Origin: an archaeon
GTDB lineage: Archaea; Asgardarchaeota; Thorarchaeia; Thorarchaeales; Thorarchaeaceae
Length of the DNA: 64,000 nt
Reading direction: 5' to 3'
Assembly (NCBI GenBank): GCA_024276825.1
Contig: JAJRWI010000079.1
Span: forward strand, 51,365 to 115,364
The translations under genes were made by a program, and so were the position numbers. The number at the start of each line of letters is the position of its first letter. Position 1 is the first letter of the stretch. Below the pieces are notes generated by a model. The model ran no database searches and was not told the origin of the DNA. It saw only the letters and a program-made list of their open reading frames with translations. Below are positions 44,869-54,595 of this stretch, piece by piece.

Positions 44869-45618
44869 ATGTTAATGTTGATAGATGATGCTGGCGAACT
44901 TCAGCCTGTGAAGTTGGATCCCCATCTTGCAAATAGTAATAATGCAGTAATTGTACTTGATGAATATCATGATACATGTTGGGTATTCATCGGTCGTAAT
45001 GTCAATATGGCAACAAGGATGCATGCTCTGAGAATGGGCAAGTCTATTCAGAGAATGGGCTATAAGATAGGCGTGGCTACTATAGGAATGGGTACCACCA
45101 AGATTGTAGAGATGCTGGAGAAGAATGACAGTGATCCAGAGGTGGCCAAGGCAATTGAGGAGTTCAGGGCTGTGCTTGAGGGAAGATGGTCATTTGATGA
45201 TGAGGTTCTAGCATTTCGTCCTGATAAACCCAAAGAACCGATTGCAGGGACACCAGTGAGAGCAGAAGAACCCGTGATCACTCCTGAATCAACAATTGAG
45301 GTTGATGCTCAACCTGCAGTGACTGAAGAACCCACATTAACCGCAAAGACTGTTGAGGAACAGGCCTCATTTCTATCATTGGGCGAACAAAAAGCCGCAC
45401 TATTACTGTTCTCGATCATAAAGCACACCGATCTCACATATAGCGAGAGATTCGAGAAAGACGGTAAGATGGGTGTAAAGATCGAGGCACCTGGTGTGTT
45501 GACAATTGAAGCTTTACTGGCAGAAAACGATATTCACATCACACCACCCAACTTTGGCGACTCGGAAGTGGCCAAGAGGGTGAAAGAAGAGTTTGAGAGT
45601 CTTATCAGCAAGTTGTAG
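44869..45618 (+). CDS. gelsolin-like domain protein with C-terminal extension
   Basis: 249 residues. The N-terminal part has the gelsolin-repeat pattern: VIVLDEYHDTCWVFIGRNV followed by a helix (MATRMHALRMGKSIQRMGY) and a strand KIGVATIG. A Pro/Thr/Glu-rich linker (about 125-165) leads to a C-terminal domain (SLGEQKAALLLFSIIKHTDLTYSERFEKDGKMGVKIEAPGVLTI). The frame is open back to 44812, so a non-ATG start upstream (for instance near 44836, after GGGGG) may add some ten residues. Assignment rests on pattern only; a longin-type fold is the alternative. Confidence 0.5.
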   Translation: MLMLIDDAGELQPVKLDPHLANSNNAVIVLDEYHDTCWVFIGRNVNMATRMHALRMGKSIQRMGYKIGVATIGMGTTKIVEMLEKNDSDPEVAKAIEEFRAVLEGRWSFDDEVLAFRPDKPKEPIAGTPVRAEEPVITPESTIEVDAQPAVTEEPTLTAKTVEEQASFLSLGEQKAALLLFSIIKHTDLTYSERFEKDGKMGVKIEAPGVLTIEALLAENDIHITPPNFGDSEVAKRVKEEFESLISKL

Positions 45619-45633
45619 AATTGATGTCTTAAA

Positions 45634-45649
45634 GGGGAATCAACTCCCC
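45634..45649. terminator. short hairpin between convergent genes
   Basis: GGGGA/TCCCC stem with a 6-base loop between the gelsolin-like and GNAT genes, which face each other. Confidence 0.35.
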
Positions 45650-45675
45650 AGAACATTCAACTGATAGAACCATTG

Positions 45676-46425
45676 CTACAATTGTCTATACCAGTATCTA
45701 TAGACCTCTTGAAAGCCCAGTTGATGGTATAGATTAAGAGCTGGCTCATTATCAACCTCGACTTGCAGATAACAGGTTTCAGCCCCCTGAAGTTTCGCCC
45801 AGGTGGCTAATGCTTTGTTGATTGCAGAGGCAAGACCCTTCCTACGATGGTCAGGATGAGTGGCCAGACTGAAGATCCCCGCCCATTTGCCTTCTACAAC
45901 ACAGAGACCAACACTGACAATCGTGTCATTAATAGAGACCGATGCAAATGACTTCTTTTGCGAGATGCGTTCCATTATTCCACGGCGAACTGCGATCTTA
46001 TAGTCGGAGTATCCCGTGACCATCTGGTAGCCGCGAATCCATTCATCCAGGGGACTGTTGATGATGTTGACATGCCAGTCAGTTTCAACAGAGACCAAGA
46101 CATCAAGATTGGCGGTCTCTATTGCAACCACAAGTTCCTTTTCAAATCCAGCATGCGCTAGGATCTCATCAAGTCCTTTTGGTCTACTTGCAGAAGTCAC
46201 CTGAAAACGTGGAGTGATTTTGCGACTTGTGTAAAATTCGACCACATAATTTATGGCATCATCAATATCAAGAGAAGGGTCATCAAGTGGAAACACACTG
46301 TTGGCTCTGCGGGTGACATCGCCATCAGCACGTAGGTACCAACCGCCAAGCCGTTCAACCTCTTTCGCTGGCCATGCATGAAATGCAATGGTCTCAAGTT
46401 CAATTATTAACTCTTCATTGCTCAT
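45676..46425 (-). CDS. GNAT-family N-acetyltransferase
   Basis: 249 residues. The N-terminal part shows the family's GGWYLRADGDVTRRANSVFPL. The GNAT core is at about 165-240: IFSLATHPDHRRKGLASAINKAL (acetyl-CoA binding R/Q-x-x-G-x-G/A) and AETCYLQVEVDNEPALNLYHQLGFQEVYRYWY. Acetyl-group transfer to an amine; substrate unknown. Confidence 0.88.
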   Translation of the reverse strand: MSNEELIIELETIAFHAWPAKEVERLGGWYLRADGDVTRRANSVFPLDDPSLDIDDAINYVVEFYTSRKITPRFQVTSASRPKGLDEILAHAGFEKELVVAIETANLDVLVSVETDWHVNIINSPLDEWIRGYQMVTGYSDYKIAVRRGIMERISQKKSFASVSINDTIVSVGLCVVEGKWAGIFSLATHPDHRRKGLASAINKALATWAKLQGAETCYLQVEVDNEPALNLYHQLGFQEVYRYWYRQL

Positions 46426-46534
46426 TGGTGGGTCGCCTCAATGTCATGTTATCCGGATGTATCATGGCCATAAAGATGACGCCATCAGTACACATTAAAA
46501 TGTGGCATATACAATACACAAGAGGCTTCTGATT

Positions 46535-47473
46535 ATGGGACGTCTTCGCTGGAACCAGATGCTGGGTGAATGGGTGATCATCACTCCTGACAGGGCGGAC
46601 AGACCCTTTCAAGAGAAGGACCATAAGTGTCCATTCTGCGTGGAGCAGATGCCCGAGTGGGGTGACAAGGGCGTAATTACTATTGAGAACAAATATCCCT
46701 CTTTGAACGAGTCAGTTGGTATGGTGCCGCTTGACACAGATATTGTTCTAGAGGCCCCCGCCTATGGCGCTTGTAGAGTGTTATTGTATACAAAAGATCA
46801 CAACAAGCAATTTGAGGATCTCTCAGCTGAGCAGGCAGAACTCGTCCTTGGTGAATATCTAAGTGTGTTTGAAGAACTTGAGAATATGAGAGGGATTGCA
46901 TATGTGTTTCAGTTTGAAAATAGGGGCAGATCAATAGGCACAAGCCTAGATCATCCTCACGCACAGGTCTATGCCTTGCCATTTGTTCCTCCGAGGATTC
47001 AACGAGAGCAGATTCAGTTAATCAGGAGTCAAAGAGAGGAGGGTGAGTGCCTGATATGTCGAATGCTGAAGAACGAGCTGAAGTCGAGAATGAGGATAGT
47101 CAGGGATTCAGATAATTTCGTGACCCTGCTGCCATTTGCAGCCAGACTACCTTACGAGGTTCACATCTACCCGAAGACACATGCATCAAGCCTGAGCGAA
47201 TTGAAAGAGCACCTCAGAGAGCTTGCAATGATGATTCAAGACCTTGTAAGGAGATACAAGTCAGTCTTTGATGATGTTGCCTATTCCATGGTGTTCCACA
47301 CAAGGCCAACGATTGGCAGTCATGACTACTGGCACTTTCATATCGAGTTCTATCCACCATGGAGAGATCGTTCCAGACTGAAGTATTTGGCAAGTGTGGA
47401 GAATGGAGCATGGACATATACAAATGAGTCCAGTCCCGAGGAGAAGGCAAGGGAACTACGTGATGCGATATGA
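46535..47473 (+). CDS. galT: galactose-1-phosphate uridylyltransferase
   Basis: Leloir pathway enzyme. N-terminal WNQMLGEWVIITPDRADRPFQ, zinc-site cysteines CPFC, the active-site HPHAQ (HxHxQ-type) in LDHPHAQVYALPF, and the C-terminal HIT-like half ending DYWHFHIEFYPP. ATG at 46535 matches the family start; an in-frame GTG at 46502 would add eleven residues. Four-base overlap with galK. Confidence 0.9.
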   Translation: MGRLRWNQMLGEWVIITPDRADRPFQEKDHKCPFCVEQMPEWGDKGVITIENKYPSLNESVGMVPLDTDIVLEAPAYGACRVLLYTKDHNKQFEDLSAEQAELVLGEYLSVFEELENMRGIAYVFQFENRGRSIGTSLDHPHAQVYALPFVPPRIQREQIQLIRSQREEGECLICRMLKNELKSRMRIVRDSDNFVTLLPFAARLPYEVHIYPKTHASSLSELKEHLRELAMMIQDLVRRYKSVFDDVAYSMVFHTRPTIGSHDYWHFHIEFYPPWRDRSRLKYLASVENGAWTYTNESSPEEKARELRDAI

Positions 47474-48633
47474 TCGAGGTACCTGATGAGTTGAGCGTGC
47501 GCGCTTTAGATGTACTTGGTGATGAGTTCGTCATATCTCGCGCCCCAGGTCGTGTGGAAGTTCTTGGAAATCACACAGACTACAATGGGGGTATCGTGCT
47601 AGCAGCGACAATTGATAGGTTCGTATGGTCAGCAGGAATCACCGATAAGGAGGTTTCCATCGAGTCAGTGAATTTTGGTGAAACTACACAATTCAGCCCA
47701 TACAGTTTACAGCCCAGTTATGGCAATCACTGGGACGACTATGTTAAAGGCGTCTATTGGGCACTAGAGAGAAGAAAGCATCAGACTGGTGGTCTCAGAG
47801 CATTAGTTTATGGTAATGTTCCGATTGGTTCTGGGCTGAGTTCATCAGCAGCGCTTGAGGTTTCAATCGCAAATCTGATTGTTACGATTCATGATATCAG
47901 GATGCATCCAAAGGCCCTTGCCATGATTGCGTTTGAAGCAGAGAGGCTCTATTGCAACATCTCATGTGGAATCATGGATCAGTTCACTTCACAACTTGGG
48001 AAACCCAATTCACTCATTGCGATACAGTGTGCCTCTCTTCAGACCAAGAACATACCTGTGCCCACTGAGGGACAGTTCGTCATTGTTGATTCAACGGTTT
48101 CGCGTGAGGCCAAGGACATTTTGAATAAGAGGAGGGAAGAGTGTCAATCAGCCTTACATACGCTTCAGAGTGATGGTTGGGACATCAGCAACCTGTCTGC
48201 AATCCGCAGCGAAGACATTCAAAGGGCGCTTAACGCCCTTGACGGGAACATTCGACATAGAGTTCAGCACGTACTTGAAGAGAATGCCAGGGTCCACCAA
48301 GGAATAAATGCATTAGAGAGAGGGGACCTCGTTGGGTTTGGAAACATCATGAAAAAGTCTCATGCCAGTTCAAAGGAATTGTATGAAGTGTCGCATCCCA
48401 TGTTAGACCTGCTAGTAGACCTCTCAGTCAAGTTCGATGGCGTGCTCGGAAGCAGGTTGACGGGGGCAGGACTTGGAGGAGCAATAATCAGTCTTGTCAA
48501 GAGGAACAAGATGGAGGCCTATGTGGAGTTCATAAAGGACCTCTATGAGAGAGAGACTGGAATGAATGTGCGGGCCTATCCATTGACAATCCCAGGTGGA
48601 GCAATCGGGTACAGAGTGAGTGCAGGTGATTGA
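47470..48633 (+). CDS. galK: galactokinase
   Basis: 387 residues, GHMP kinase. Signature APGRVEVLGNHTDYNGG near the N-terminus, ATP loop PIGSGLSSSAALE and C-terminal GSRLTGAGLGGAIISL. Phosphorylates galactose ahead of GalT. The ATG overlaps the galT stop (ATGA), so both are translationally coupled. Confidence 0.93.
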   Translation: MIEVPDELSVRALDVLGDEFVISRAPGRVEVLGNHTDYNGGIVLAATIDRFVWSAGITDKEVSIESVNFGETTQFSPYSLQPSYGNHWDDYVKGVYWALERRKHQTGGLRALVYGNVPIGSGLSSSAALEVSIANLIVTIHDIRMHPKALAMIAFEAERLYCNISCGIMDQFTSQLGKPNSLIAIQCASLQTKNIPVPTEGQFVIVDSTVSREAKDILNKRREECQSALHTLQSDGWDISNLSAIRSEDIQRALNALDGNIRHRVQHVLEENARVHQGINALERGDLVGFGNIMKKSHASSKELYEVSHPMLDLLVDLSVKFDGVLGSRLTGAGLGGAIISLVKRNKMEAYVEFIKDLYERETGMNVRAYPLTIPGGAIGYRVSAGD

Positions 48634-48636
48634 TTC

Positions 48637-49359
48637 ATGAGCGCGTTAAGAGAAGACATAGACACAGTTAGAGAGTTTGCGCCAATCTTGCACTTTCATC
48701 CCAAGGAGGGGGAGTTCTGCTGCTTCCCTTCAGATGCAGAGGAGATCTATGAGTGGTTCTCATCAGACTGGAGCCAGTTTACGGAGGATCTCAGCCCATC
48801 AGTAATTAATGAGAATGCGCCGTGCTATTATGAGATCTGGAGAGATGACAGGATGATTCAGCTCCGCTACTGGTTCTGGTATAGGTTTAACAGGTTTCCG
48901 GGAGCACCGTTCAGACTTGGCGATCATCTTGGTGATTGGGAACATATTGAGGTTCGCATCTATCATAATCTTAACGAAGATGTGGTCATCTGGCTCTACT
49001 CAAACCACCTCACAGCACGGCTTGCCTCAAGGCCTTTGGGCTATACAATTGATGGCTTCACTCCTGAACGACTGATCACTAATGAGAATCATGTTCATGC
49101 ATGGGTTGCGCTTGGCTCTCATGCACATTATCCCTTACCGGACAGCAGACCCTACTGTTATGCTAGAGTTTTATGTGACAGGATTGCAGAGGGAGGAAAA
49201 ACTTGGAACACTTGGAACAACCTCAAGGCATTGAAGGATACCAATTTTGCGTCATTTACAGGACGATGGGGTGACAAGAAGGCACCAAGAAGTCCAACTA
49301 ACAAATACAATAATCGTTGGCGAAATGCACCAGACATAGAACCATTCATCATCAAATGA
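48637..49359 (+). CDS. Vps62-like protein
   Basis: 240 residues resembling the Vps62/DUF946 group: FAPILHFHPKEGEFCCFPSDAEE at the start, RYWFWYRFN, GDHLGDWEHIEVRIY in the middle and AWVALGSHAHYPLP later. The conserved His/Asp residues hint at metal or phosphate binding, but the function of this group is not settled. Starts three bases after galK with GGTGAT upstream. Confidence 0.6.
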   Translation: MSALREDIDTVREFAPILHFHPKEGEFCCFPSDAEEIYEWFSSDWSQFTEDLSPSVINENAPCYYEIWRDDRMIQLRYWFWYRFNRFPGAPFRLGDHLGDWEHIEVRIYHNLNEDVVIWLYSNHLTARLASRPLGYTIDGFTPERLITNENHVHAWVALGSHAHYPLPDSRPYCYARVLCDRIAEGGKTWNTWNNLKALKDTNFASFTGRWGDKKAPRSPTNKYNNRWRNAPDIEPFIIK

Positions 49360-49389
49360 GAGAGAATATTAATCCAAAGTAGTGCTAAT

Positions 49390-50979
49390 TCAGTTGGGAA
49401 CAGGCTCATAGCCCTTTCTTAGGACTGTATCGACTGCCTGATCCGAGGGATTTGGATAGTCTTTGTTGAAATGAGCGCCACGGGACTCGCTACGCATTCT
49501 TGCCATCTTCACAATGAGTTCTGCGACAGCAACAATATTTCGCAGTTCTACAAGGTCAGGAGTGATCTTGAAGTCCCAATAGAACTGATTTATCTCACGT
49601 GCGAGAAAGCCAATCCTGTTTCGTGCGCGAATCAGGCGCTTGTTTGATCTCACAATGCCGACATAATTCACCATGATTCTACGGATCTCGTCCCACATAT
49701 GGGAGAGAACCACAAGCTCATCAGAGTCTGAGGCATCCATTGGATCCCAAGGAGGGATCTCATAGGAGTTAGTATCACCATTGATGAATTTTGACGCGGT
49801 TTCAGCTGCATTCAGAGCAAGCACAGAAGCTTCAAGGAGTGAGTTCGAGGCCATCCTGTTTCCACCATGAAAACCGGTGCATGCGGTCTCGCCAATGGCA
49901 AAGAGACCCTTTACATCAGTCTGACCATTGATGTCCACCCGAACCCCACCCATCATATAATGCGCCCCTGGAACAACTGGTATTGGCTCGCAAGTGATAT
50001 CAACTCCTGCTTTCAGGCAGGTCTTATATATGGCGGGAAACCGTTCCTTCACAAAGGATGCATCCTTGAATGAGATATCGAGCCAGACATGCTCGGCACC
50101 AGTCCTCTTGAGTTCGTGGTCAATCGCCCGAGCAACAATGTCTCGGGGGGCCAACTCGGCATCGGGATGATATTTCGGCATGAAACGAGTGCCATCAGGA
50201 CCCAAAAGCTGTGCACCCTCCCCACGCAATGCCTCAGAGATGAGAAATGATCGAATCTTTGGATGATACAGCAGAGTTGGATGGAACTGTACAAACTCGA
50301 GATTCATCACTGTAGCTCCGACACGGTATGCCATAGCAATGCCGTCACCGGTGGCAACATCAGGATTACTAGTATAAAGAAAGACCCTGCCCGCACCACC
50401 TGTTGCAAGAACTGTTGCCTTTGCAGTGTATCGTTCTACCTCACCGGTATTCACATCAAGAACATAAGCTCCGTAAACACGATTATTTCTGGCAAAGAGG
50501 TTGACGGCCATGTGGTTCTCATAAAGATTGATGTTCTCAATCTCTTTCGCCCTCGTTATCAGCGCCAGTTCTATATCTTGGCCAGTGTGGTCTTTCACGT
50601 GAAGAACGCGTCTTTTTGAATGACCACCCTCAAGGCCAAGATCGTACGCATGTTCAGAAGTGTTTCTGCAGAACTCCACACCCAGTCTTGTGAGTTCATC
50701 AATTACTCGTGGACCAGAGGTCACAAACGAGCGGACAACATCAGGATGACAAAGACCTGCACCGACTCTGATAGTGTCATCTATATGGGCCTCGAACGAG
50801 TCCTCATTCGAAACCACTGCTGCAATCCCGCCTTGGGCCCTGTAAGTAGAGGACTCTGCCAATGTGCTCTTGGTGACCAAATTCACAGAACCATGCTCTG
50901 AGGCCTTTATCGAGAACAGTAGTCCCGCAAGACCACTACCAATGACGAGAAAGTCGGATTTGTAGAGCTTATTCATCAT
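49390..50979 (-). CDS. nadB: L-aspartate oxidase
   Basis: 529 residues, first step of de novo NAD synthesis (aspartate to iminoaspartate). FAD motif VIGSGLAGLLFSIKASEHG, STYRAQGGIAAV, GGHSKRRVLHVKDHTG, EFVQFHPT, GAHYMMGGVRVD and CTGFHGGNRMASNSLLE are all typical of NadB. The C-terminal helical domain ends RSESRGAHFNKDYP. nadA and nadC are not in the window. Confidence 0.93.
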   Translation of the reverse strand: MMNKLYKSDFLVIGSGLAGLLFSIKASEHGSVNLVTKSTLAESSTYRAQGGIAAVVSNEDSFEAHIDDTIRVGAGLCHPDVVRSFVTSGPRVIDELTRLGVEFCRNTSEHAYDLGLEGGHSKRRVLHVKDHTGQDIELALITRAKEIENINLYENHMAVNLFARNNRVYGAYVLDVNTGEVERYTAKATVLATGGAGRVFLYTSNPDVATGDGIAMAYRVGATVMNLEFVQFHPTLLYHPKIRSFLISEALRGEGAQLLGPDGTRFMPKYHPDAELAPRDIVARAIDHELKRTGAEHVWLDISFKDASFVKERFPAIYKTCLKAGVDITCEPIPVVPGAHYMMGGVRVDINGQTDVKGLFAIGETACTGFHGGNRMASNSLLEASVLALNAAETASKFINGDTNSYEIPPWDPMDASDSDELVVLSHMWDEIRRIMVNYVGIVRSNKRLIRARNRIGFLAREINQFYWDFKITPDLVELRNIVAVAELIVKMARMRSESRGAHFNKDYPNPSDQAVDTVLRKGYEPVPN

Positions 50980-51100
50980 CCTGAATTACCTGCTTTGTTT
51001 TTGAGTCAAAGGCAAGATATAATCATCGATTACGCAGAGATACGTGGTTCAAAAGATTTATTCAAACATTATGCGAATTTGTTCTTAGGAGGACAATTTG

Positions 51101-53374
51101 TTGAGGAAACTGGCGATTCTTGCTGTTCTAACGATTACATTGATTCTGCCATTGTCAGTATCTTCTGCCACTATTAAGGAAGATTCTACAGAGCGACCGT
51201 ATATCGATAGACTGCAATACAAAGTCATTACCAGTGATGATCTGGCCATTAATGCCTTAATCAATGATGAGATAGATATGATATCAGAACCAATCGATCC
51301 AGGCTTTCAAGCACAATTAGAGAGTGCAGAGAATATTAAGATCGAATCGGTTCTGAGAAACGGGTACGGTTATGTCACAATCAACTGTGCAAAATATCCA
51401 TTCAATATAACAGCCTTTCGCAGAGCAGTTGCTTTTGCAGTAGACAAAGAGGCCATCTCAGAGAACGTGTGGGATGGGCTCTCACAACCACAGGACTCAG
51501 TAGTTCCTGCATTGAACCCATGGTCAGTTGAGGAGCAGCTTCCATACCACTACTATAAGGCAAATGTCGAACAGGGCAACCAGCTTCTAGATGATGCGGG
51601 TTTCGCAGATGTAGATTCGGATGGGATACGCGAAGCTCCCGATGGATCCGAGTTCAATGTGGTTATTGAGTGCGCATCGTCCTCAAATATTGCAATTGAA
51701 GTTGGTCAAATCTTTGAGACTGCTCTGACTAATCTCAATGTGAATGCAACTTCTGTTTCATCCGATTTTTACGATTACATAAACAGACTGTATTATCATG
51801 GGGACTATGACATGGTCTTCCTTGGCTCATCATTCAGCTCTTTCGATGTTGACTGGCTGGCTTATGAGTTCTGGTCAGAGTACGCAGACGAGTCATACTG
51901 GAACTTCCCCAACTTCAGAAATGCCACATATGACTCATGGAGAGACCAGTTGCTCTATAGTACCAATTATGATGATGTGTATGAAGCAGCCATAGAGATG
52001 CAGAAGATCTTGGTCTATGAGTCACCAGTGATCATCTGTTATGAGAATCTGATCAATTACGCACACAGGGATGACAGATTCACTGGTTTCATTCGGGATG
52101 TTTTAAATGGCCCAGTCAATTTCATGACCAATCTGAATGTCCGCATGAAATCAGGGTCTGGAGGAACTTTCAGAATCTCTATAGGCCAAAGCATTGATAC
52201 GTTCAATTTTATGACAACTTCGAGCAAATCTACTTTGAACATTCTGGAAAACTTGTATTGTTCATTGTTCCGACAAGTGCCAAATGGCGATCTGGAACCA
52301 TGGATTGCAAAATCGGTATATATTGAAACTCATGATGACAATTCAGAAGTTCCAGAGGGGCATATGCGAATTAACATAGAGATCTTTGACAACTATTCAT
52401 GGTCAGATGGTAATCCACTCACAGCATATGATGTTGCATTCTCAATGAATTACTATAAAGAAGGTGCAGGAAATCCCTATGGGGTAGATCTTGCAAGAAT
52501 GACCATCGCACAGGCACTCACTAAGACTAAGTTGTATTTCGAGTTTGAGCAGGAGTCATATTGGAATCTTAACATAATTGCCTTAAAGCCAATAATTCCA
52601 AGACATGTGTTCATTGACATTGGTGCTGACAAGTGGAGCACGTGGGACCCAAATCCACCTTCAGATAATATGGTTGTATCAGGAGGATTCATTATTAGTG
52701 ATTACAGGCCCGATGAGTATGTTGAGCTGGTTCCAAATCCCACATATTTCATTGGTCCCAGTGAGATGATGGTGGCAGAAGACAAGGGGTTCTCAATCAC
52801 ATGGAATGCTCTTTCAGGATTTGACATGTCATACATAATATGGCTGAATGACTCGTTGATTGAGGCAGCAGGAATTGATGCCACAGGGACAATAACCTTC
52901 ACATCAGAGGGGCTCAATCCAGGAGTGTATAACCTGACGATTCAGATGTTTGGTCTGAACGGGCAATTTATCAGCAGAACCACATGGATTCAAGTCATTG
53001 CAGATCCATTCATTGAGGCCCCTAGCACTTTTGTCTTTGTATATGGGACCACTGGAAACTATATCAGTTGGCATGTTTGGGGAGACCTCCTGCTTAATTA
53101 TACGATTTGGATTGATGGGGAGATACTTGAATCAGGAGCGATATTTGAAGCCAGCAATATCACCATTGGAGTCGACAACCTAACTGCAGGCACTCACAAT
53201 GTGACACTGCAGGTGTTAAATCAGGTGGGAGGTTCAGCGGTAAACGAAGTAATTGTAGATGTAACACGGCCAGCATTTCCCTTTCCAACGCTGGGCATTT
53301 CAGAGATTATCACAATTGGGTCATTAATTGTAATTGTGGTGTTTGGCTCGTTGATAATAAAGTCCAGACGCTAG
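51101..53374 (+). CDS. membrane-anchored family-5 (OppA/DppA-like) solute-binding protein with lobes in swapped order
   Basis: About 757 residues: signal peptide, then (about 30-345) the half that is normally C-terminal in family-5 binding proteins (PYIDRLQYKVITSDDLAINALINDEIDMI, FRRAVAFAVDKEAI, QLLDDAGF). The half that is normally N-terminal follows (about 350-555: GGTFRISIGQSIDTFNF, DLEPWIAKS, WSDGNPLTAYDVAFSMNYY, VELVPNPTYF). Two Ig-like domains and a membrane helix before KSRR end the chain. The break sits exactly at the usual NPxY...PYID junction, as in a circular permutation. TTG at 51101 has AGGAGGA seven bases upstream; a TTG at 51098 is also possible. Likely peptide or oligosaccharide binding on the cell surface. 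Confidence 0.82.
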   Translation: MRKLAILAVLTITLILPLSVSSATIKEDSTERPYIDRLQYKVITSDDLAINALINDEIDMISEPIDPGFQAQLESAENIKIESVLRNGYGYVTINCAKYPFNITAFRRAVAFAVDKEAISENVWDGLSQPQDSVVPALNPWSVEEQLPYHYYKANVEQGNQLLDDAGFADVDSDGIREAPDGSEFNVVIECASSSNIAIEVGQIFETALTNLNVNATSVSSDFYDYINRLYYHGDYDMVFLGSSFSSFDVDWLAYEFWSEYADESYWNFPNFRNATYDSWRDQLLYSTNYDDVYEAAIEMQKILVYESPVIICYENLINYAHRDDRFTGFIRDVLNGPVNFMTNLNVRMKSGSGGTFRISIGQSIDTFNFMTTSSKSTLNILENLYCSLFRQVPNGDLEPWIAKSVYIETHDDNSEVPEGHMRINIEIFDNYSWSDGNPLTAYDVAFSMNYYKEGAGNPYGVDLARMTIAQALTKTKLYFEFEQESYWNLNIIALKPIIPRHVFIDIGADKWSTWDPNPPSDNMVVSGGFIISDYRPDEYVELVPNPTYFIGPSEMMVAEDKGFSITWNALSGFDMSYIIWLNDSLIEAAGIDATGTITFTSEGLNPGVYNLTIQMFGLNGQFISRTTWIQVIADPFIEAPSTFVFVYGTTGNYISWHVWGDLLLNYTIWIDGEILESGAIFEASNITIGVDNLTAGTHNVTLQVLNQVGGSAVNEVIVDVTRPAFPFPTLGISEIITIGSLIVIVVFGSLIIKSRR

Positions 53375-53700
53375 TGTGGATATGTGATTCCAGCAAGTAA
53401 TGACTTACACTGGAGGTGAAATCAGGCAAGAATAGAGCCCCATTTTTGCTGTCCATAAATATGAGAACCTTTTCAAAAATGAGAGCCATGGCTAAATGAA
53501 CAAGTTTTTCAATGATGTTTTTTGAAAGAGTTCAAGGGCCCCCACCCGAAATAGTGGATATGTTATACCCATGTATATAGTGAAACACCGAATCGAAAAG
53601 AATCCTTGTTCCAACAAACAACAATTCAACAAGAAGTATGTTCATCGTACCGAGTTTAGAGATGATCATCACAGTTCAATGAACAGTATGCTTGGAGGCA
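53375..53700. other. 326-bp intergenic region, no gene seen
   Basis: No supported open frame, tRNA or repeat. A possible TATA (GTATATAG near 53573) lies about 125 bases before the next gene, which would give it a long leader. Confidence 0.4.
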
Positions 53701-54591
53701 ATGAACTTGGAAATTGAAGGAGTGATCATTTTCGACGCAAAATCAGGGATCCCCTTGTTTTCAAAACTCAAGAGTGATATAGACCCATCCCTATTCTCTG
53801 GATTCATTGCAGCAATAGGGCATTTTTCAAATGAGCTGAAGTTGGGAGGCCTCTCCTCGTTCTCAACTGAGGAGAAGGTGATCTTTCTTGCACCACATGA
53901 TAATGTTGTCACTGCACTCGTGGCTCCAAAGAAGCCTGAGTATCAACAGGCATATGCCTTAGCAAAGGAGTTGGGGATGGAGTTCTCAAATAAAATCAAA
54001 ATCAAAGCAGGAGCACCACCAGAAGCAAATATTGAGTTTACTGCCATTGTAGACGAGTTTATGAGAAAAATTAGGCATCCCTTCATCAGTCGTGCTGCAG
54101 ACTTCCTTCATAAGAAGTATGGCGGTGAGGTTTCAATAAAGGCAAGGATGATGCGAGAGTCTGGCACTGAGGACATAATGGACATTCTGATTAATCTTGG
54201 TGTGAAGAACGACTCGGGGAGCAAGAGCGGAAAGAAAAGACCATTGGCAGAGATGCTCTCTGAAAACTTCATCTTCTGCAAAGTTGTTGACGGGAGAATC
54301 AGTCGTGCAGAGGTAATTGATTTTGTAGAGTCCTTGGGAGGTTATGGTGCACGAATCTTTGAGAAGGAAGAGCTCAAGTTTGTCCCATATTATCCCTCAA
54401 GGGCAATAATTGTGGCAAGAGAGTTCAGTCCAGAAGCCATTGAGTTTCTGAAGAAACTGCCAAGGCAAAATAACAAACCCATGGTGGAAGCTACAATGTT
54501 CTCACTACGAAGGGAGTCATTTCTCAGATGCCCGCTAGACCTCTATGAGTGGAGAGAGAATGGAGAACCTGATGAGGTCGTCCTAGACTAA
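53701..54591 (+). CDS. longin-like domain protein
   Basis: About 296 residues. The first 100 (EIEGVIIFDAKSGIPLFSKL, a helix SLFSGFIAAIGHFSNEL, strands ending VVTALVAPK, helix) follow the beta-beta-alpha-beta-beta-beta-alpha order of longin/roadblock-type domains seen in Asgard archaea beside small GTPases. The rest contains an acidic helical stretch and a region with EVIDFVESLGGYGARIFEKEELKFVPYYP. Function unknown; GTPase partnering is inference. ATG at 53701; a TTG at 53692 is in frame. Confidence 0.5.
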   Translation: MNLEIEGVIIFDAKSGIPLFSKLKSDIDPSLFSGFIAAIGHFSNELKLGGLSSFSTEEKVIFLAPHDNVVTALVAPKKPEYQQAYALAKELGMEFSNKIKIKAGAPPEANIEFTAIVDEFMRKIRHPFISRAADFLHKKYGGEVSIKARMMRESGTEDIMDILINLGVKNDSGSKSGKKRPLAEMLSENFIFCKVVDGRISRAEVIDFVESLGGYGARIFEKEELKFVPYYPSRAIIVAREFSPEAIEFLKKLPRQNNKPMVEATMFSLRRESFLRCPLDLYEWRENGEPDEVVLD

Positions 54592-54595
54592 TCAT

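Noticed and set aside
53520..53560. GTTCAAGGGCCCCCACCC stretch resembling a tRNA 3' end
   Set aside because: No matching acceptor strand or anticodon arm upstream.
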